DNA of 64,000 bases from Lachnospiraceae bacterium UBA3287. Lineage in GTDB: Bacteria; Bacillota; Clostridia; Lachnospirales; Lachnospiraceae. Under the pieces are notes generated by a model, which ran no database searches, had not been told where the DNA came from, and saw only the letters and a list, made by a program, of their open reading frames with translations. Where the stretch lies: NCBI GenBank assembly GCA_002362155.1, contig DETN01000131.1, positions 1-64,000 of the forward strand. The letters are read 5' to 3'. The position numbers and the translations under genes are program-made. Positions 50,090-57,434 of the stretch are shown piece after piece. Within the stretch, counting starts at the first letter, position 1, and each line of letters begins with the position of its first letter.

Positions 50090-50128
50090 GTTATGTCCGA
50101 AATATTCCGGACGGCCGAAAAACTGCTT

Positions 50129-50611
50129 TTATGATTCCGGTTCCTCTGTATAGGGAATATCCGCCAGGTCAAAGGCTTCCCTGACCCACCGGGCGGCATC
50201 CGTTTCCTCCCCGCCGGTCCTGAGTTCAAACCGGGTTCCCAGGCCTCCGAAGGCCGTCAGGAAATCCTTCAGTTCTTCCCCGTCCCGGCAGGTCCAGCCG
50301 TTTACACTGACATGTTCTCCGTCCGCCAGGACCTCCACCCTTTCGGGCAGGGTCTCCCTGAAGGCATCCGGATCTGCCAGCACATCTGCCAGGGTCACTG
50401 CCTTCTCTTCTCCCTTTTCCAGGACCTGGGCCGGAGCATTCTCCGGTCCCTGGTTTTCCTCTCCTTTACCAAAGTTAAACCCTTTCCCCCTGGTAAAAAT
50501 GATCAGGACCACTGCCAGAATGACACTGGCCAGGACCGGTCCTTTCTTTCTGCCGATCACGTCCCTGCTTTCCCGGTCTTCCATGTTCTCCATATTTTCT
50601 CTGTTTTCCAT
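50129..50611 (-). CDS. Single-pass membrane protein, unknown
   Basis: The start at 50611 follows AAGGAG; the long frame above it has none. The 160-residue protein has a short charged N-terminus, one helix (VLASVILAVVLIIFTRG), and an outward acidic domain of about 110 residues (VTLADVLADPDAFRETLPERV, WTCRDGEELKDFLTAFGGLG). The domain has an alpha/beta look, but I recognise no family. It lies convergent to the HflKC operon and 220 bp downstream of the anti-sigma gene, with its own transcription. Confidence 0.6.
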   Translation of the reverse strand: MENRENMENMEDRESRDVIGRKKGPVLASVILAVVLIIFTRGKGFNFGKGEENQGPENAPAQVLEKGEEKAVTLADVLADPDAFRETLPERVEVLADGEHVSVNGWTCRDGEELKDFLTAFGGLGTRFELRTGGEETDAARWVREAFDLADIPYTEEPES

Positions 50612-50763
50612 CTGAATCTCCTTCCGGCCTGCCTGCCCTGTTTCTGCACGCCATATACTATAGCACTTTTCCCGGCCTTTGTTCTTTTTCTTTTTGTTTA
50701 AGCCAGGACCGCAAATGCGGGCAGGCTCCGCCGGCCGGATGAAAGAAAGGAACATACAGACTT

Positions 50764-50806
50764 AAAAAAGGCCTGCCGGGAAACACTTTTTTCCGACAGG
50801 CCTTTT
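50764..50806. terminator. Terminator of the sigma/anti-sigma operon
   Basis: AAAAGGCCTGCCGG pairs with CCGACAGGCCTTTT; T follows on both strands. It lies between the anti-sigma stop and the membrane protein gene. Confidence 0.8.
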
Positions 50807-50830
50807 CCGGCAGCTGTTTCTTTCCTTCCT

Positions 50831-51418
50831 TCAGTTGAATGACCAGGGCTGGCAATAGGAGCTCGGACTGTAGGCGAAGCCGTTCTGGTATTTGACCGTC
50901 ACGTAGAGGGTCTTTTCCGGATCCACCAGCTTCACGTAGCAGACATCGTCCTCGAACCGGTCGGTGATATCCAGGGACTGCCCGTGGTAATAGATCCATA
51001 CGGATCCGTCTTCCCTGTACTCCACATCCGGAGCATCCAGGTGCTCCATCAGCTCTTCCTGTGTAAGAGGGCGCTCCGTCCCGTCAGCTTCGATGGCTAC
51101 GCCGCCTCCCTGGGTCTCGTGCACCTGGCCTTTTTCATCTTCGTAGGTAAGGCTGTAGTGTCCATTTTCAGTCTCCAGGACCGCTTCTGTCTGATCTCCG
51201 CGGATCCAGACCTGGAGCTTTCTCTGAATATGTCCCACGTCCGAAGCATAGGCCCCTGTGGATACTGCCGCCACCAGGACCAGGGCCGCAAAAGCGGGCG
51301 CAAGCCTTGCAAATGTATTTCTCTTATCTCTTTTCATCGCTGTTTCCTCCGTCACCAGTCTTTTTTCGGAGGCGTGAAGCGTGGAAAAGGTTCTTTTATA
51401 TCGTTCTTTATTCGTCAT
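50831..51418 (-). CDS. Anti-sigma factor, single-pass membrane protein
   Basis: A 195-residue protein whose start overlaps the sigma factor gene by 11 bp, with GGAGG inside that gene. The N-terminus (TNKERYKRTFSTLHASEKRL) is a short cytoplasmic segment of the kind that binds ECF sigma factors in Clostridia. A helix follows (LAPAFAALVLVAAVSTGAYA), then an outward domain of about 130 residues (VLETENGHYSLTYEDEKGQV, GSVWIYYHGQSLDI). It should hold the sigma factor until an external signal releases it. The signal and protease are unknown. Confidence 0.78.
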   Translation of the reverse strand: MTNKERYKRTFSTLHASEKRLVTEETAMKRDKRNTFARLAPAFAALVLVAAVSTGAYASDVGHIQRKLQVWIRGDQTEAVLETENGHYSLTYEDEKGQVHETQGGGVAIEADGTERPLTQEELMEHLDAPDVEYREDGSVWIYYHGQSLDITDRFEDDVCYVKLVDPEKTLYVTVKYQNGFAYSPSSYCQPWSFN

Positions 51419-51890
51419 CGTTCCAGTCCTCCGTCAGTGTTTTCTTAAGGAGATCCCGCCCTCTGCTGAGCAGGCTTTTCACGGTTCCTTCCCGTTTTTC
51501 CAGGATATCTGCGATTTCCTTAATGCTCAGGTCTTCGTAGTAAAACAGATGAATGACCGTGCGGTATCTGTCGGGCAGGTTCATGACCGCCGCGAAGAGT
51601 CTGCTGTCACCCGGCTCTTCGAAGGGAAGCTCTGCCATATATTCCTCCCAGGAGACCCGGCTGCGCCTCCAGAAGGACATGCGCAGGTCTCTGGCCCGGT
51701 TGATGGCCACCCTCATAAGCCATGCCCTGACATGATTTTCATCCGTATAGTCATACTTTCCGGTATGGTATCTGATAAACGTGTCCTGTACTACGTCGTC
51801 CGATTCATCCTGATTTCTGCAGACACTGAATGCGGCGGCAAAGACACGGTCGGCATACCGTCTGTACGCCTCTTCAGTGGTCAGCCTCAT
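51408..51890 (-). CDS. ECF-type RNA polymerase sigma factor
   Basis: A 160-residue sigma factor of minimal ECF form. Region 2 reads YRRYADRVFAAAFSVCRNQD then DVVQDTFIRYH and region 4 reads LPDRYRTVIHLFYYEDLSI then KEIADILEKREGTVKSLLSRG. Nothing of regions 1 or 3 is present. It heads an operon with its anti-sigma factor. The upstream AACC-N16-CGTT promoter has the form recognised by ECF sigma factors, so self-activation is likely. The ATG follows GGAG at 7 bp. Confidence 0.92.
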   Translation of the reverse strand: MRLTTEEAYRRYADRVFAAAFSVCRNQDESDDVVQDTFIRYHTGKYDYTDENHVRAWLMRVAINRARDLRMSFWRRSRVSWEEYMAELPFEEPGDSRLFAAVMNLPDRYRTVIHLFYYEDLSIKEIADILEKREGTVKSLLSRGRDLLKKTLTEDWNDDE

Positions 51891-51911
51891 GGTGCATCTC
51901 CGTTTTCTTAT

Positions 51912-51928
51912 TTGAAAGGTCCTTTCAA
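51912..51928. repeat. 17-bp perfect palindrome before the sigma factor gene
   Basis: TTGAAAGG, one base, CCTTTCAA. It lies 22 bp before the start codon, between the predicted promoter and the ribosome site. It could be an operator or a 5' hairpin. Confidence 0.55.
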
Positions 51929-51934
51929 TAATAG

Positions 51935-51958
51935 AACGATTCCGGAGGGAAAAAGGTT
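51935..51958 (-). promoter_or_regulatory. ECF-type promoter of the sigma/anti-sigma operon
   Basis: Minus strand GCAACC, then 16 bp after AACC, CGTT. This has the AAC...CGT layout of ECF sigma promoters and matches no housekeeping promoter at this place. Confidence 0.55.
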
Positions 51959-51993
51959 GCAGAAGAAAAAATTTTTTTGAAATACTCAGAACA

Positions 51994-52022
51994 GGGCCCT
52001 GCGGATCAGATCCGCAGAGCCC
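51994..52022 (-). terminator. Weak hairpin after the beta-helix gene
   Basis: Minus strand GGGCTCTGCGGAT with ATCCGCAGGGCCC, followed by TGTTCTG with no true T-run. Termination may be partial. Confidence 0.35.
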
Positions 52023-52063
52023 CGGCTCCTGTCATGATGTATATTTTATGGATCACAGTTTAA

Positions 52064-53683
52064 TTATGCATTGTTGCTGCCTGCAGTCTTTGTGCTGCCC
52101 GAGGAAGCGTCGACAGAATCACCGGATGGCTTTCCGGAGGGCTTTCCGGAGGGCTTGCCAGAAGGCTTTTCTCCGGAAGGCTTCCGGCCCGAATGCCTTT
52201 CTTCGGAGCCGCTGCCCCTTTCTTCGCCGGAACCTTCCGAACCCGGCGCTTTACGGTTTTCTTCCTGGGAGTGTCCGGAAGATTCGGAAACGATCTCTGC
52301 GGCTTCTCCCTGGGACTCTGTGCCGGCCTCGTAGGCCTGTCCGTTCACGTAAAGGGTATAGCCATTTAAGTCGATGGCATCCTCTCCGCAGGTCAGAGCG
52401 GTGATATAGGAGTCGCCTGTCAGCGTCCAGGTGCTTCCGCTTTCGATCTCCACATATACGCTGCCGGCAGCCCCGTCCCTGTTAATGGCACCCGTAAAGC
52501 TGCTCTGGTCCTTCAGATAAAGATTGAGCACGGATACCTGGTCTGCGATCATGTCACCGTCGATGGTCTGGTCCGATGCGGTCAGGCTGACCCTGCCTCC
52601 GTTGGAGCCTTCTGTGCCCCAGCCGGCTGCCTGGGCCCTGAGAAATACGCCTTCAGCGTCTTCATTGACGATCTCCGCTCCTGTCAGGCTGATCTTACAG
52701 GACGTATTGTTGACAAAGAAAATATCGCCGTTTTTATTGGTCAGGCTTCCGCCCTCCATGGTAAAGGAGGATGTTCCCGTGTCCGCGTCGCCGGACATGG
52801 ACTGGTAGATCATGACCGCCTGATAGGTATCGGACTTGTCGGAATTCTTGGTATTGTTGTCGGCCGTCAGAGTCACGTCCTTTAAGGTGACGGAATTCTT
52901 TCCTTCCACCACCACGCCCTGGGAGGCTGTGGATTCCAGGTAAGCGTCGGATACAGTGATATCCGCTGTGGAATAAATGACAGGGGAGCCTGTCCCGGAG
53001 GTCTTATAATAGCCGCCCTCCACGTTTACGGTACCGCCGCCCCGGTCGGACCGGATGGCTGCGGAGGACCTGCCGCTGGTCTCTATGGTCAGGTCGGATG
53101 CGTTCATGGTGCCGCCGCCCGTGGTCATCAGGCCGCCGGAGCAGCTGCCGCTGGTAGTAATGACCGAATGGGAAATATTCACTGTAGTGCCTTCCCCGTA
53201 GGAGAAGACGCCGTTGGCATGGGTGCCGTCCGTGTCGATCACGGCATCCGAAATGGTCAGCGATGCTCCGTTCGTCGCAAAGACAGCGGCGTTCTCGCCG
53301 TAGAAATCGGCCTCGTCGCCTTCGGCTTCGCCGGTCTTGGTCACCCGGATGCCGGAATAGGAAGCTTCCTCTCCGTCTGCCTCAATGGCGTGTTCTCCGT
53401 CTGCGTCACTGGAATATTCTTCACTGACGGTGATCTCTTCCGCGCTTAAGGGGACTCCCGCTGCCGTCTCTTTTTCAGTGTCGCCCTCCGCTTTCTCTGC
53501 AGTCTCTTCGCTCTCTGTATCTGCTGCGGCTTCCCCGGTTTCCCCGGTTTCCGCCAAGGCTTCCTGTGTCTCTTCAGCGGCAGCGCTTTCCGTGGAGGAG
53601 CATCCTGTCAGAGCAGCGGATGCGACCGCCGCGCTCAGCATAAGGGCTGTCATAACTTTTGCAAATCTCTTCTGGTCTCTCAT
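52064..53683 (-). CDS. Secreted lipoprotein with beta-helix domain and Pro/Ser/Lys tail
   Basis: A 539-residue lipoprotein (lipobox SAALTGCS, Cys28). Residues 30-75 are Glu/Thr-rich. From about residue 95 to 430 it has short repeating strands (GASLTISDAVIDTDG, TTVNISHSVITTSG, GTMNASDLTIETSG), each about 20-25 residues, a pattern of right-handed parallel beta helices. The end (residues 455-539) is a Ser/Gly/Pro/Lys-rich tail with the 5-residue unit GKPSG repeated several times. Such proteins bind or cut carbohydrates or act as adhesins; no catalytic motif is visible. The start has AAAGGAAAAA upstream. Confidence 0.8.
   Translation of the reverse strand: MRDQKRFAKVMTALMLSAAVASAALTGCSSTESAAAEETQEALAETGETGEAAADTESEETAEKAEGDTEKETAAGVPLSAEEITVSEEYSSDADGEHAIEADGEEASYSGIRVTKTGEAEGDEADFYGENAAVFATNGASLTISDAVIDTDGTHANGVFSYGEGTTVNISHSVITTSGSCSGGLMTTGGGTMNASDLTIETSGRSSAAIRSDRGGGTVNVEGGYYKTSGTGSPVIYSTADITVSDAYLESTASQGVVVEGKNSVTLKDVTLTADNNTKNSDKSDTYQAVMIYQSMSGDADTGTSSFTMEGGSLTNKNGDIFFVNNTSCKISLTGAEIVNEDAEGVFLRAQAAGWGTEGSNGGRVSLTASDQTIDGDMIADQVSVLNLYLKDQSSFTGAINRDGAAGSVYVEIESGSTWTLTGDSYITALTCGEDAIDLNGYTLYVNGQAYEAGTESQGEAAEIVSESSGHSQEENRKAPGSEGSGEERGSGSEERHSGRKPSGEKPSGKPSGKPSGKPSGDSVDASSGSTKTAGSNNA
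52130..52176 (-). repeat. Tandem GKPSG-coding repeats
   Basis: The coding units for KPSG repeat three to five times in a row in the tail of the beta-helix lipoprotein. They are protein repeats and not CRISPR-like. Confidence 0.8.
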
Positions 53684-53938
53684 TTTTTCCTTTCCGCCTT
53701 CTTTGGCAAGGCTTTCATTTTAGTCATCAGCGCAGGTCTCTGAAACGGCCCGCGGCTGTTGTTTTCTGTTCTGAGAGGGAGTATAGAAGGATTACCTTTG
53801 ACGAAGCTTAGAAAATGAAGGACAAAAATAAAGATTCCGTAAACTGGACTGATTTCCCGCCCCCCCAAAAATGCTCTTCAGAGCTGCAGGTAAGACATAA
53901 TGAGGATAGTTTTTTTGTACCCTATCCCATGAAGGATT
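53684..53938. other. Intergenic region left of the foreign island
   Basis: About 255 bp upstream of the beta-helix gene. It holds GGATAG and CTATCC arms (about 53904-53926) around a T-run. No gene or RNA is recognised. The left edge of the island is somewhere here. Confidence 0.4.
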
Positions 53939-53967
53939 AGAGGACAAATAGCTGTCCTCTTTTTTTT
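53939..53967 (+). terminator. Terminator at the left edge of the island
   Basis: AGAGGACA and TGTCCTCT form an 8-bp perfect stem around six bases, then eight T on the plus strand. No gene that it could serve remains upstream, so it may belong to a lost gene. Confidence 0.75.
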
Positions 53968-54095
53968 GTGCCCGAAAATCCGGGAAAATCAATGCTTTCC
54001 GGTCATTACATATGAATTAAGAGGGCATCCAATGTGACGCACAAGGTCATAAAAATGCGTCTGATGAATCGGTAGAATGGGGCCATGGCCTGACA

Positions 54096-55193
54096 GTGGA
54101 GCGGAACATCCTGAACGCAATCCGTGTGGTCGCACAGAGAAATCCCTATCATCCGATCCGGGATTATCTGGAATCCCTGGTCTGGGATGGTCAGGAACGT
54201 ATGCGGAACGTTCTGCATCACTTCCTGGGAGTCAAGGAAGACGATCTGCCCTATGAATGCCTGAAGCTTTTTATGCTCGGCGCGGTGGAGCGTGTTTATC
54301 ATCCTGGGTGCAAGTTTGAGATCATGCTCTGCCTGGTGGGAGAACAGGGGCTCGGCAAGTCCAGCTTCTTCCGGTTCCTGGCGCTGAAGGACGAATGGTT
54401 CTCCGATGATCTGAAGCGAATGGATGATGAGAATGTTTACCGGAAGATGCAGGGGCATTGGATCATCGAAATGGCCGAAATGCTGGGAACGGCCAGTGCC
54501 AAAAGTGTGGAGGAAATCAAGGCATTCCTGTCCCGTCAGAAGGAAACCTATAAAGTCCCCTATGACAAGTTCCCGAAAGATCGCCGCCGCCAGTGCGTCT
54601 TTGTTGGCACTTCCAATAAGCAGCGCTTCCTTCCTCTGGACCGGACCGGCAACCGGCGTTTCTATCCGATTCAGACGAACATCGAGGAAGCCGAGGTCCA
54701 TGTCCTGGATGATGAAAAGGCCACCAGAGCCTATATGGATCAGCTCTGGGCTGAACTCATGGTCATCTACCGGAGCGGTGACTGGTCATTGACGCTCACG
54801 CCGGAGATGGAGCACCGGCTCGGAGTCTTCCGGATGAACTTTATGGCCGAAGATACCAGTACCGGCATGGTCCAGGCTTTCCTGGATGGCTTCAGGGGCG
54901 ATTATGTCTGCACGAAGCTGCTCTTCAATGAGTGCTATCACATGTTGGGCGAACCGGATCGGAAGAACATCGGTGAGATCAATGACATCATGAACAATAC
55001 CATCGAGGGATGGATCCCAGGTCCGCAGCATCGGTTTGACCGCTACGGCCAGCAGCGTTCCTTGGTCCGGGTCAAGATGCCCGACAAAGGAAAAGCCAAT
55101 ACAGTGGAGCCTGTTTCCCCGACAGAGGGTGAATACCGGCAGCTCGACCTGGATGGCTTTGAACAGTATCACGAGGGCGATGGTCCCTTCTGA
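54096..55193 (+). pseudogene. VapE-domain helicase fragment (N-terminus missing)
   Basis: The open frame runs from 54021, but the only usable start is a GTG at 54096 with no ribosome site. The 365 residues are the C-terminal VapE domain: HPIRDYLESLVWDGQERM, Walker A-like VGEQGLGKSSFFRFLA near residue 91, EMAEMLGTASAKSVEEIKAF, and VFVGTSNKQRFL. VapE proteins in mobile elements normally have a primase N-terminus and about 750 residues, so this is a 5'-truncated copy. Whether it is translated is doubtful. It marks remnants of an integrative element. GC content and codon use look different from the neighbouring host genes. Confidence 0.8.
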
Positions 55194-55447
55194 CCATCGT
55201 TCCTGTTTACACTTCGTTGACAGTCCGGAAAGCAGATGATTCCTTGTTTTCGGGGCTTTTTCTTTACCCTTTTTTTGTAAACAGGCTTTCAAAACTTTTT
55301 AGAATTTGCGGATTGTGGCAGGGAGAATCAGCGGAAGAATTGAGTGTTTGCAGCCTCGTTTACGGTTTCGTTTACAGCGAAAGACCCCATCTTCCATCTC
55401 CCTGTCGGGCTCTGTGCCGCCAGGCACAGCATGAAAGGACAATGACT

Positions 55448-55627
55448 ATGAATGATGTAATGAACAAAGAGAAACAGTTTGAAGAAGCCGGCAAACGCCG
55501 GATCGTGATTGATGGTACCCCATATACCGTGATGGTATTCTTCCGGACGGATACGAAGGAAACCGGAATGGGTAAGATCATTGGGCTGGCAAAGCGAGAA
55601 CTTGCAACCAATCTGTTATCAGAATGA
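55448..55627 (+). CDS. TnpW-family transposon-encoded protein
   Basis: A 59-residue protein with AAAGGA 8 bp upstream of the second ATG (55448); an ATG at 55442 is too close to the site. RRIVIDGTPYTVMVFFRTDT then MGKIIGLAKRELA matches the TnpW family, found beside VapE, MobC and relaxase genes in clostridial mobile elements. The role is unknown. It lies 250 bp after the VapE fragment, and no relaxase or integrase remains, so it is a relic or a stranded gene. Confidence 0.78.
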   Translation: MNDVMNKEKQFEEAGKRRIVIDGTPYTVMVFFRTDTKETGMGKIIGLAKRELATNLLSE

Positions 55628-55660
55628 AAACAAGGTTGGTGCTCAATATCAGCACCAACC
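55626..55660 (-). terminator. Terminator of the toxin gene
   Basis: GGTTGGTGCT and AGCACCAACC form a perfect 10-bp stem, then TTGTTTTC on the minus strand. Confidence 0.65.
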
Positions 55661-55675
55661 TGTGGAAGTCCTTCC

Positions 55676-55696
55676 AGTGGGTCATTTTGACCCACT
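55676..55696. repeat. Palindrome with GGGTCATTTTGACC, left copy
   Basis: The sequence AGTGGGTCATTTTGACCCACT is a near-perfect palindrome. The core GGGTCATTTTGACC recurs at 57247-57260, on the other side of the toxin-antitoxin pair. Confidence 0.55.
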
Positions 55697-55725
55697 GCGG
55701 TACATATAATAACCGGAAAGTCACT

Positions 55726-56445
55726 TTAATCGGAATTAACAGGAAGAGTCTCTGAAATATATTCCCGCACCGTTTGATAAACATCTTCGAATGCAGGCTT
55801 GGAGACATCCCCGTCAAACCGAAACTTATTATAGGCATGCCGTAGTTCATCAGGCTTGTTTAAGAAGCCATCAAATGATCCGAGGGATCTTCCATTGCCT
55901 TTCACTGCCTGAAGGACTTTCCGCCAGTCGGGTGTATACACCTGTGCTGCGTAATACAGATCGATCAGGTCTTTTACTCTTCGGAATACTTTATCGCCGG
56001 ATATAACAGAAAGCTTATCCGCCAGCATTGGCAGCAGAGCTGACCCCCGGAACCGTATTTCCTCGACCTCGTAAATTTTTGTCTCTACGGCAGGACGGTT
56101 TACGTCGATATCCATTGTAAACAAGATTTCACCGGAAGATGGCTCGGACAGTTCAAAACCTGCTGAACGGCCTTCACCGTACATCCGGTATAGCTTGACA
56201 TTCAGATCGATGCTGCTGTTTCGGAGGGCTTTTTGAATGGATTCCGCCATCTGTTCTCCAGAAGGCCATTCATCGGAATACCAGTTTGCATCGATATCGA
56301 CGGTATGACGAGTGTCATCCGTGAAGCCGGCTTCCATCAGACAGGCTTTCAGGACCATAGAACCTTTGAAACTGATCGGTATTCCACTCTCATAGATGGC
56401 TTTCATGACATTGTACATCAGTCGTTCTTCTGCTGAAATCTTCAT
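55726..56445 (-). CDS. AbiEii/AbiGii-type nucleotidyltransferase toxin
   Basis: The start at 56445 has AAGGGGG upstream. The 239-residue protein is a nucleotidyltransferase-like toxin: ISFKGSMVLKACL (the GG/GS-type loop) near residue 27, RHTVDIDANWYSD (the paired Asp) near 50, and a later helical half with LPMLADKLSVIS. AbiEii toxins modify tRNA ends with nucleotides in type IV systems. It lies 10 bp after a gene with an XRE domain, which would be its antitoxin. A normal AbiEi antitoxin (wHTH plus DUF4095-type) is not here. Confidence 0.82.
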   Translation of the reverse strand: MKISAEERLMYNVMKAIYESGIPISFKGSMVLKACLMEAGFTDDTRHTVDIDANWYSDEWPSGEQMAESIQKALRNSSIDLNVKLYRMYGEGRSAGFELSEPSSGEILFTMDIDVNRPAVETKIYEVEEIRFRGSALLPMLADKLSVISGDKVFRRVKDLIDLYYAAQVYTPDWRKVLQAVKGNGRSLGSFDGFLNKPDELRHAYNKFRFDGDVSKPAFEDVYQTVREYISETLPVNSD

Positions 56446-56455
56446 ATCTGCCCCC

Positions 56456-57106
56456 TTAACTGTCGTAATAGGACCTGGCGTCCTGTGCCAGTCTTTCAAA
56501 TGCTTCCTGATATTCCGGGGTTACGGAAAGTCCTTCAAAGCTTTCTCCGTTGGAGAAGTAATAGCGGCTGACAGCTTCGGTTACTCCCTGCATATCCAGG
56601 ATAGATTCATTGGCAAGAGCATCTGATATCGTTCGGTTCAGATCGGTGAATCGCAGGCCGTTCTTCTCAAGAACGCAAAAGGGGCTTACCTTTCTTCCCA
56701 GCACAGCCACACCGTTAAAGCGGTTCAATGACTCATCACCGTATACCCACACAATATATTCATCATTTCTTCCGCCGAAGTTTCCCTGGCACATCAACGC
56801 CTGATCCAGTGCAAAAACGACATCTTCACCTAGGCAATCCCGGACAGCTCTCAGCCACGAGAGAGATCCGATGTAGTTTTCTCTCCGGGGGAGGTCGACC
56901 TTTTTGGGATCATACTTTGGCAAAGCAGAAGTCCTTCTGTTGACCAGATCTTCCTTCACCTGACGTTCCAGCAGGCGCACGATGTATTCAGGAGGCTTGC
57001 GTACCCCTGTTTCCCAGTTCTGAATCGTTCTGAAAGGGATTCGATAGCGGTCAGCGAATTCACTTTGGGTGTCACCCAATTCTGCCCTCATTTCACGTAT
57101 TGTCAT
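56456..57106 (-). CDS. XRE-domain protein, likely antitoxin/autoregulator
   Basis: Start taken at 57106, 7 bp after AAGGAGG; an ATG at 57112 touches the site. The 216-residue protein has an XRE helix-turn-helix at residues 1-55 (IREMRAELGDTQSEFADRYRI, PFRTIQNWETGVRKPPEYIV) and a C-terminal domain of about 140 residues (YIGSLSWLRAVRDCLGEDVVF, YIVWVYGDESLNRFNG) that I do not recognise. Its promoter is covered by an inverted repeat, as expected for self-repression. It precedes the toxin by 10 bp. The pair is probably a toxin-antitoxin unit, but neutralisation is inferred from layout. Confidence 0.75.
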   Translation of the reverse strand: MTIREMRAELGDTQSEFADRYRIPFRTIQNWETGVRKPPEYIVRLLERQVKEDLVNRRTSALPKYDPKKVDLPRRENYIGSLSWLRAVRDCLGEDVVFALDQALMCQGNFGGRNDEYIVWVYGDESLNRFNGVAVLGRKVSPFCVLEKNGLRFTDLNRTISDALANESILDMQGVTEAVSRYYFSNGESFEGLSVTPEYQEAFERLAQDARSYYDS

Positions 57107-57127
57107 AGCCATTCCTCCTTGTCTATA

Positions 57128-57156
57128 TTAATACACCCAATGAGTGTATTTGTCAA
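57128..57156 (-). promoter_or_regulatory. Promoter and operator of the toxin-antitoxin operon
   Basis: Minus strand TTGACA, 17 bp, TATTAA. AATACAC and GTGTATT arms (57130-57136 and 57144-57150) fill the space between the boxes, so a protein bound here would block transcription. Confidence 0.8.
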
Positions 57157-57246
57157 GGAGAAAGATCGGAATGCCTAAGTTGATACAACTGGTGAAGAGG
57201 AATCTCACGTCAAATCCGACGCCGATATGACAGTGAAAAGTGGTTT

Positions 57247-57260
57247 GGGTCATTTTGACC
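57247..57260. repeat. GGGTCATTTTGACC, right copy
   Basis: A second copy of the 14-base core found at 55679-55692, with only partial palindromic flanks (TGGT on the left, ACCA on the right). Confidence 0.55.
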
Positions 57261-57284
57261 ACCACCACCTAACTGCAAAGTGTA

Positions 57285-57354
57285 TTTTAGTAGGGGTACC
57301 CCAAAACCGCAAACCCGCATGAAATCAGCACTTTTTTTCAACGACCTACTAAAA
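57285..57354. repeat. Inverted repeat near the right edge of the island
   Basis: TTTTAGTAGG and CCTACTAAAA are perfect 10-bp arms 50 bp apart, with a GGGGTACCCC palindrome at 57293-57302. It may be an end of the foreign island. No gene lies between 57107 and 57434. Confidence 0.4.
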
Positions 57355-57434
57355 AACTCTTGACATTTTGTTTCAGGTGCAGTCATGAAGAGCATTTTTA
57401 ATACTTATAAAGTTTTCTTCTGAAGGATCATGGA

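Noticed and set aside
52130..52176. CRISPR-like short repeats
   Set aside because: They are in-frame codons for KPSG repeats in the lipoprotein tail, without unique spacers.
53684..57434. Active integrative element
   Set aside because: No integrase, relaxase, recombinase or clear att repeats were found; only relics are seen.
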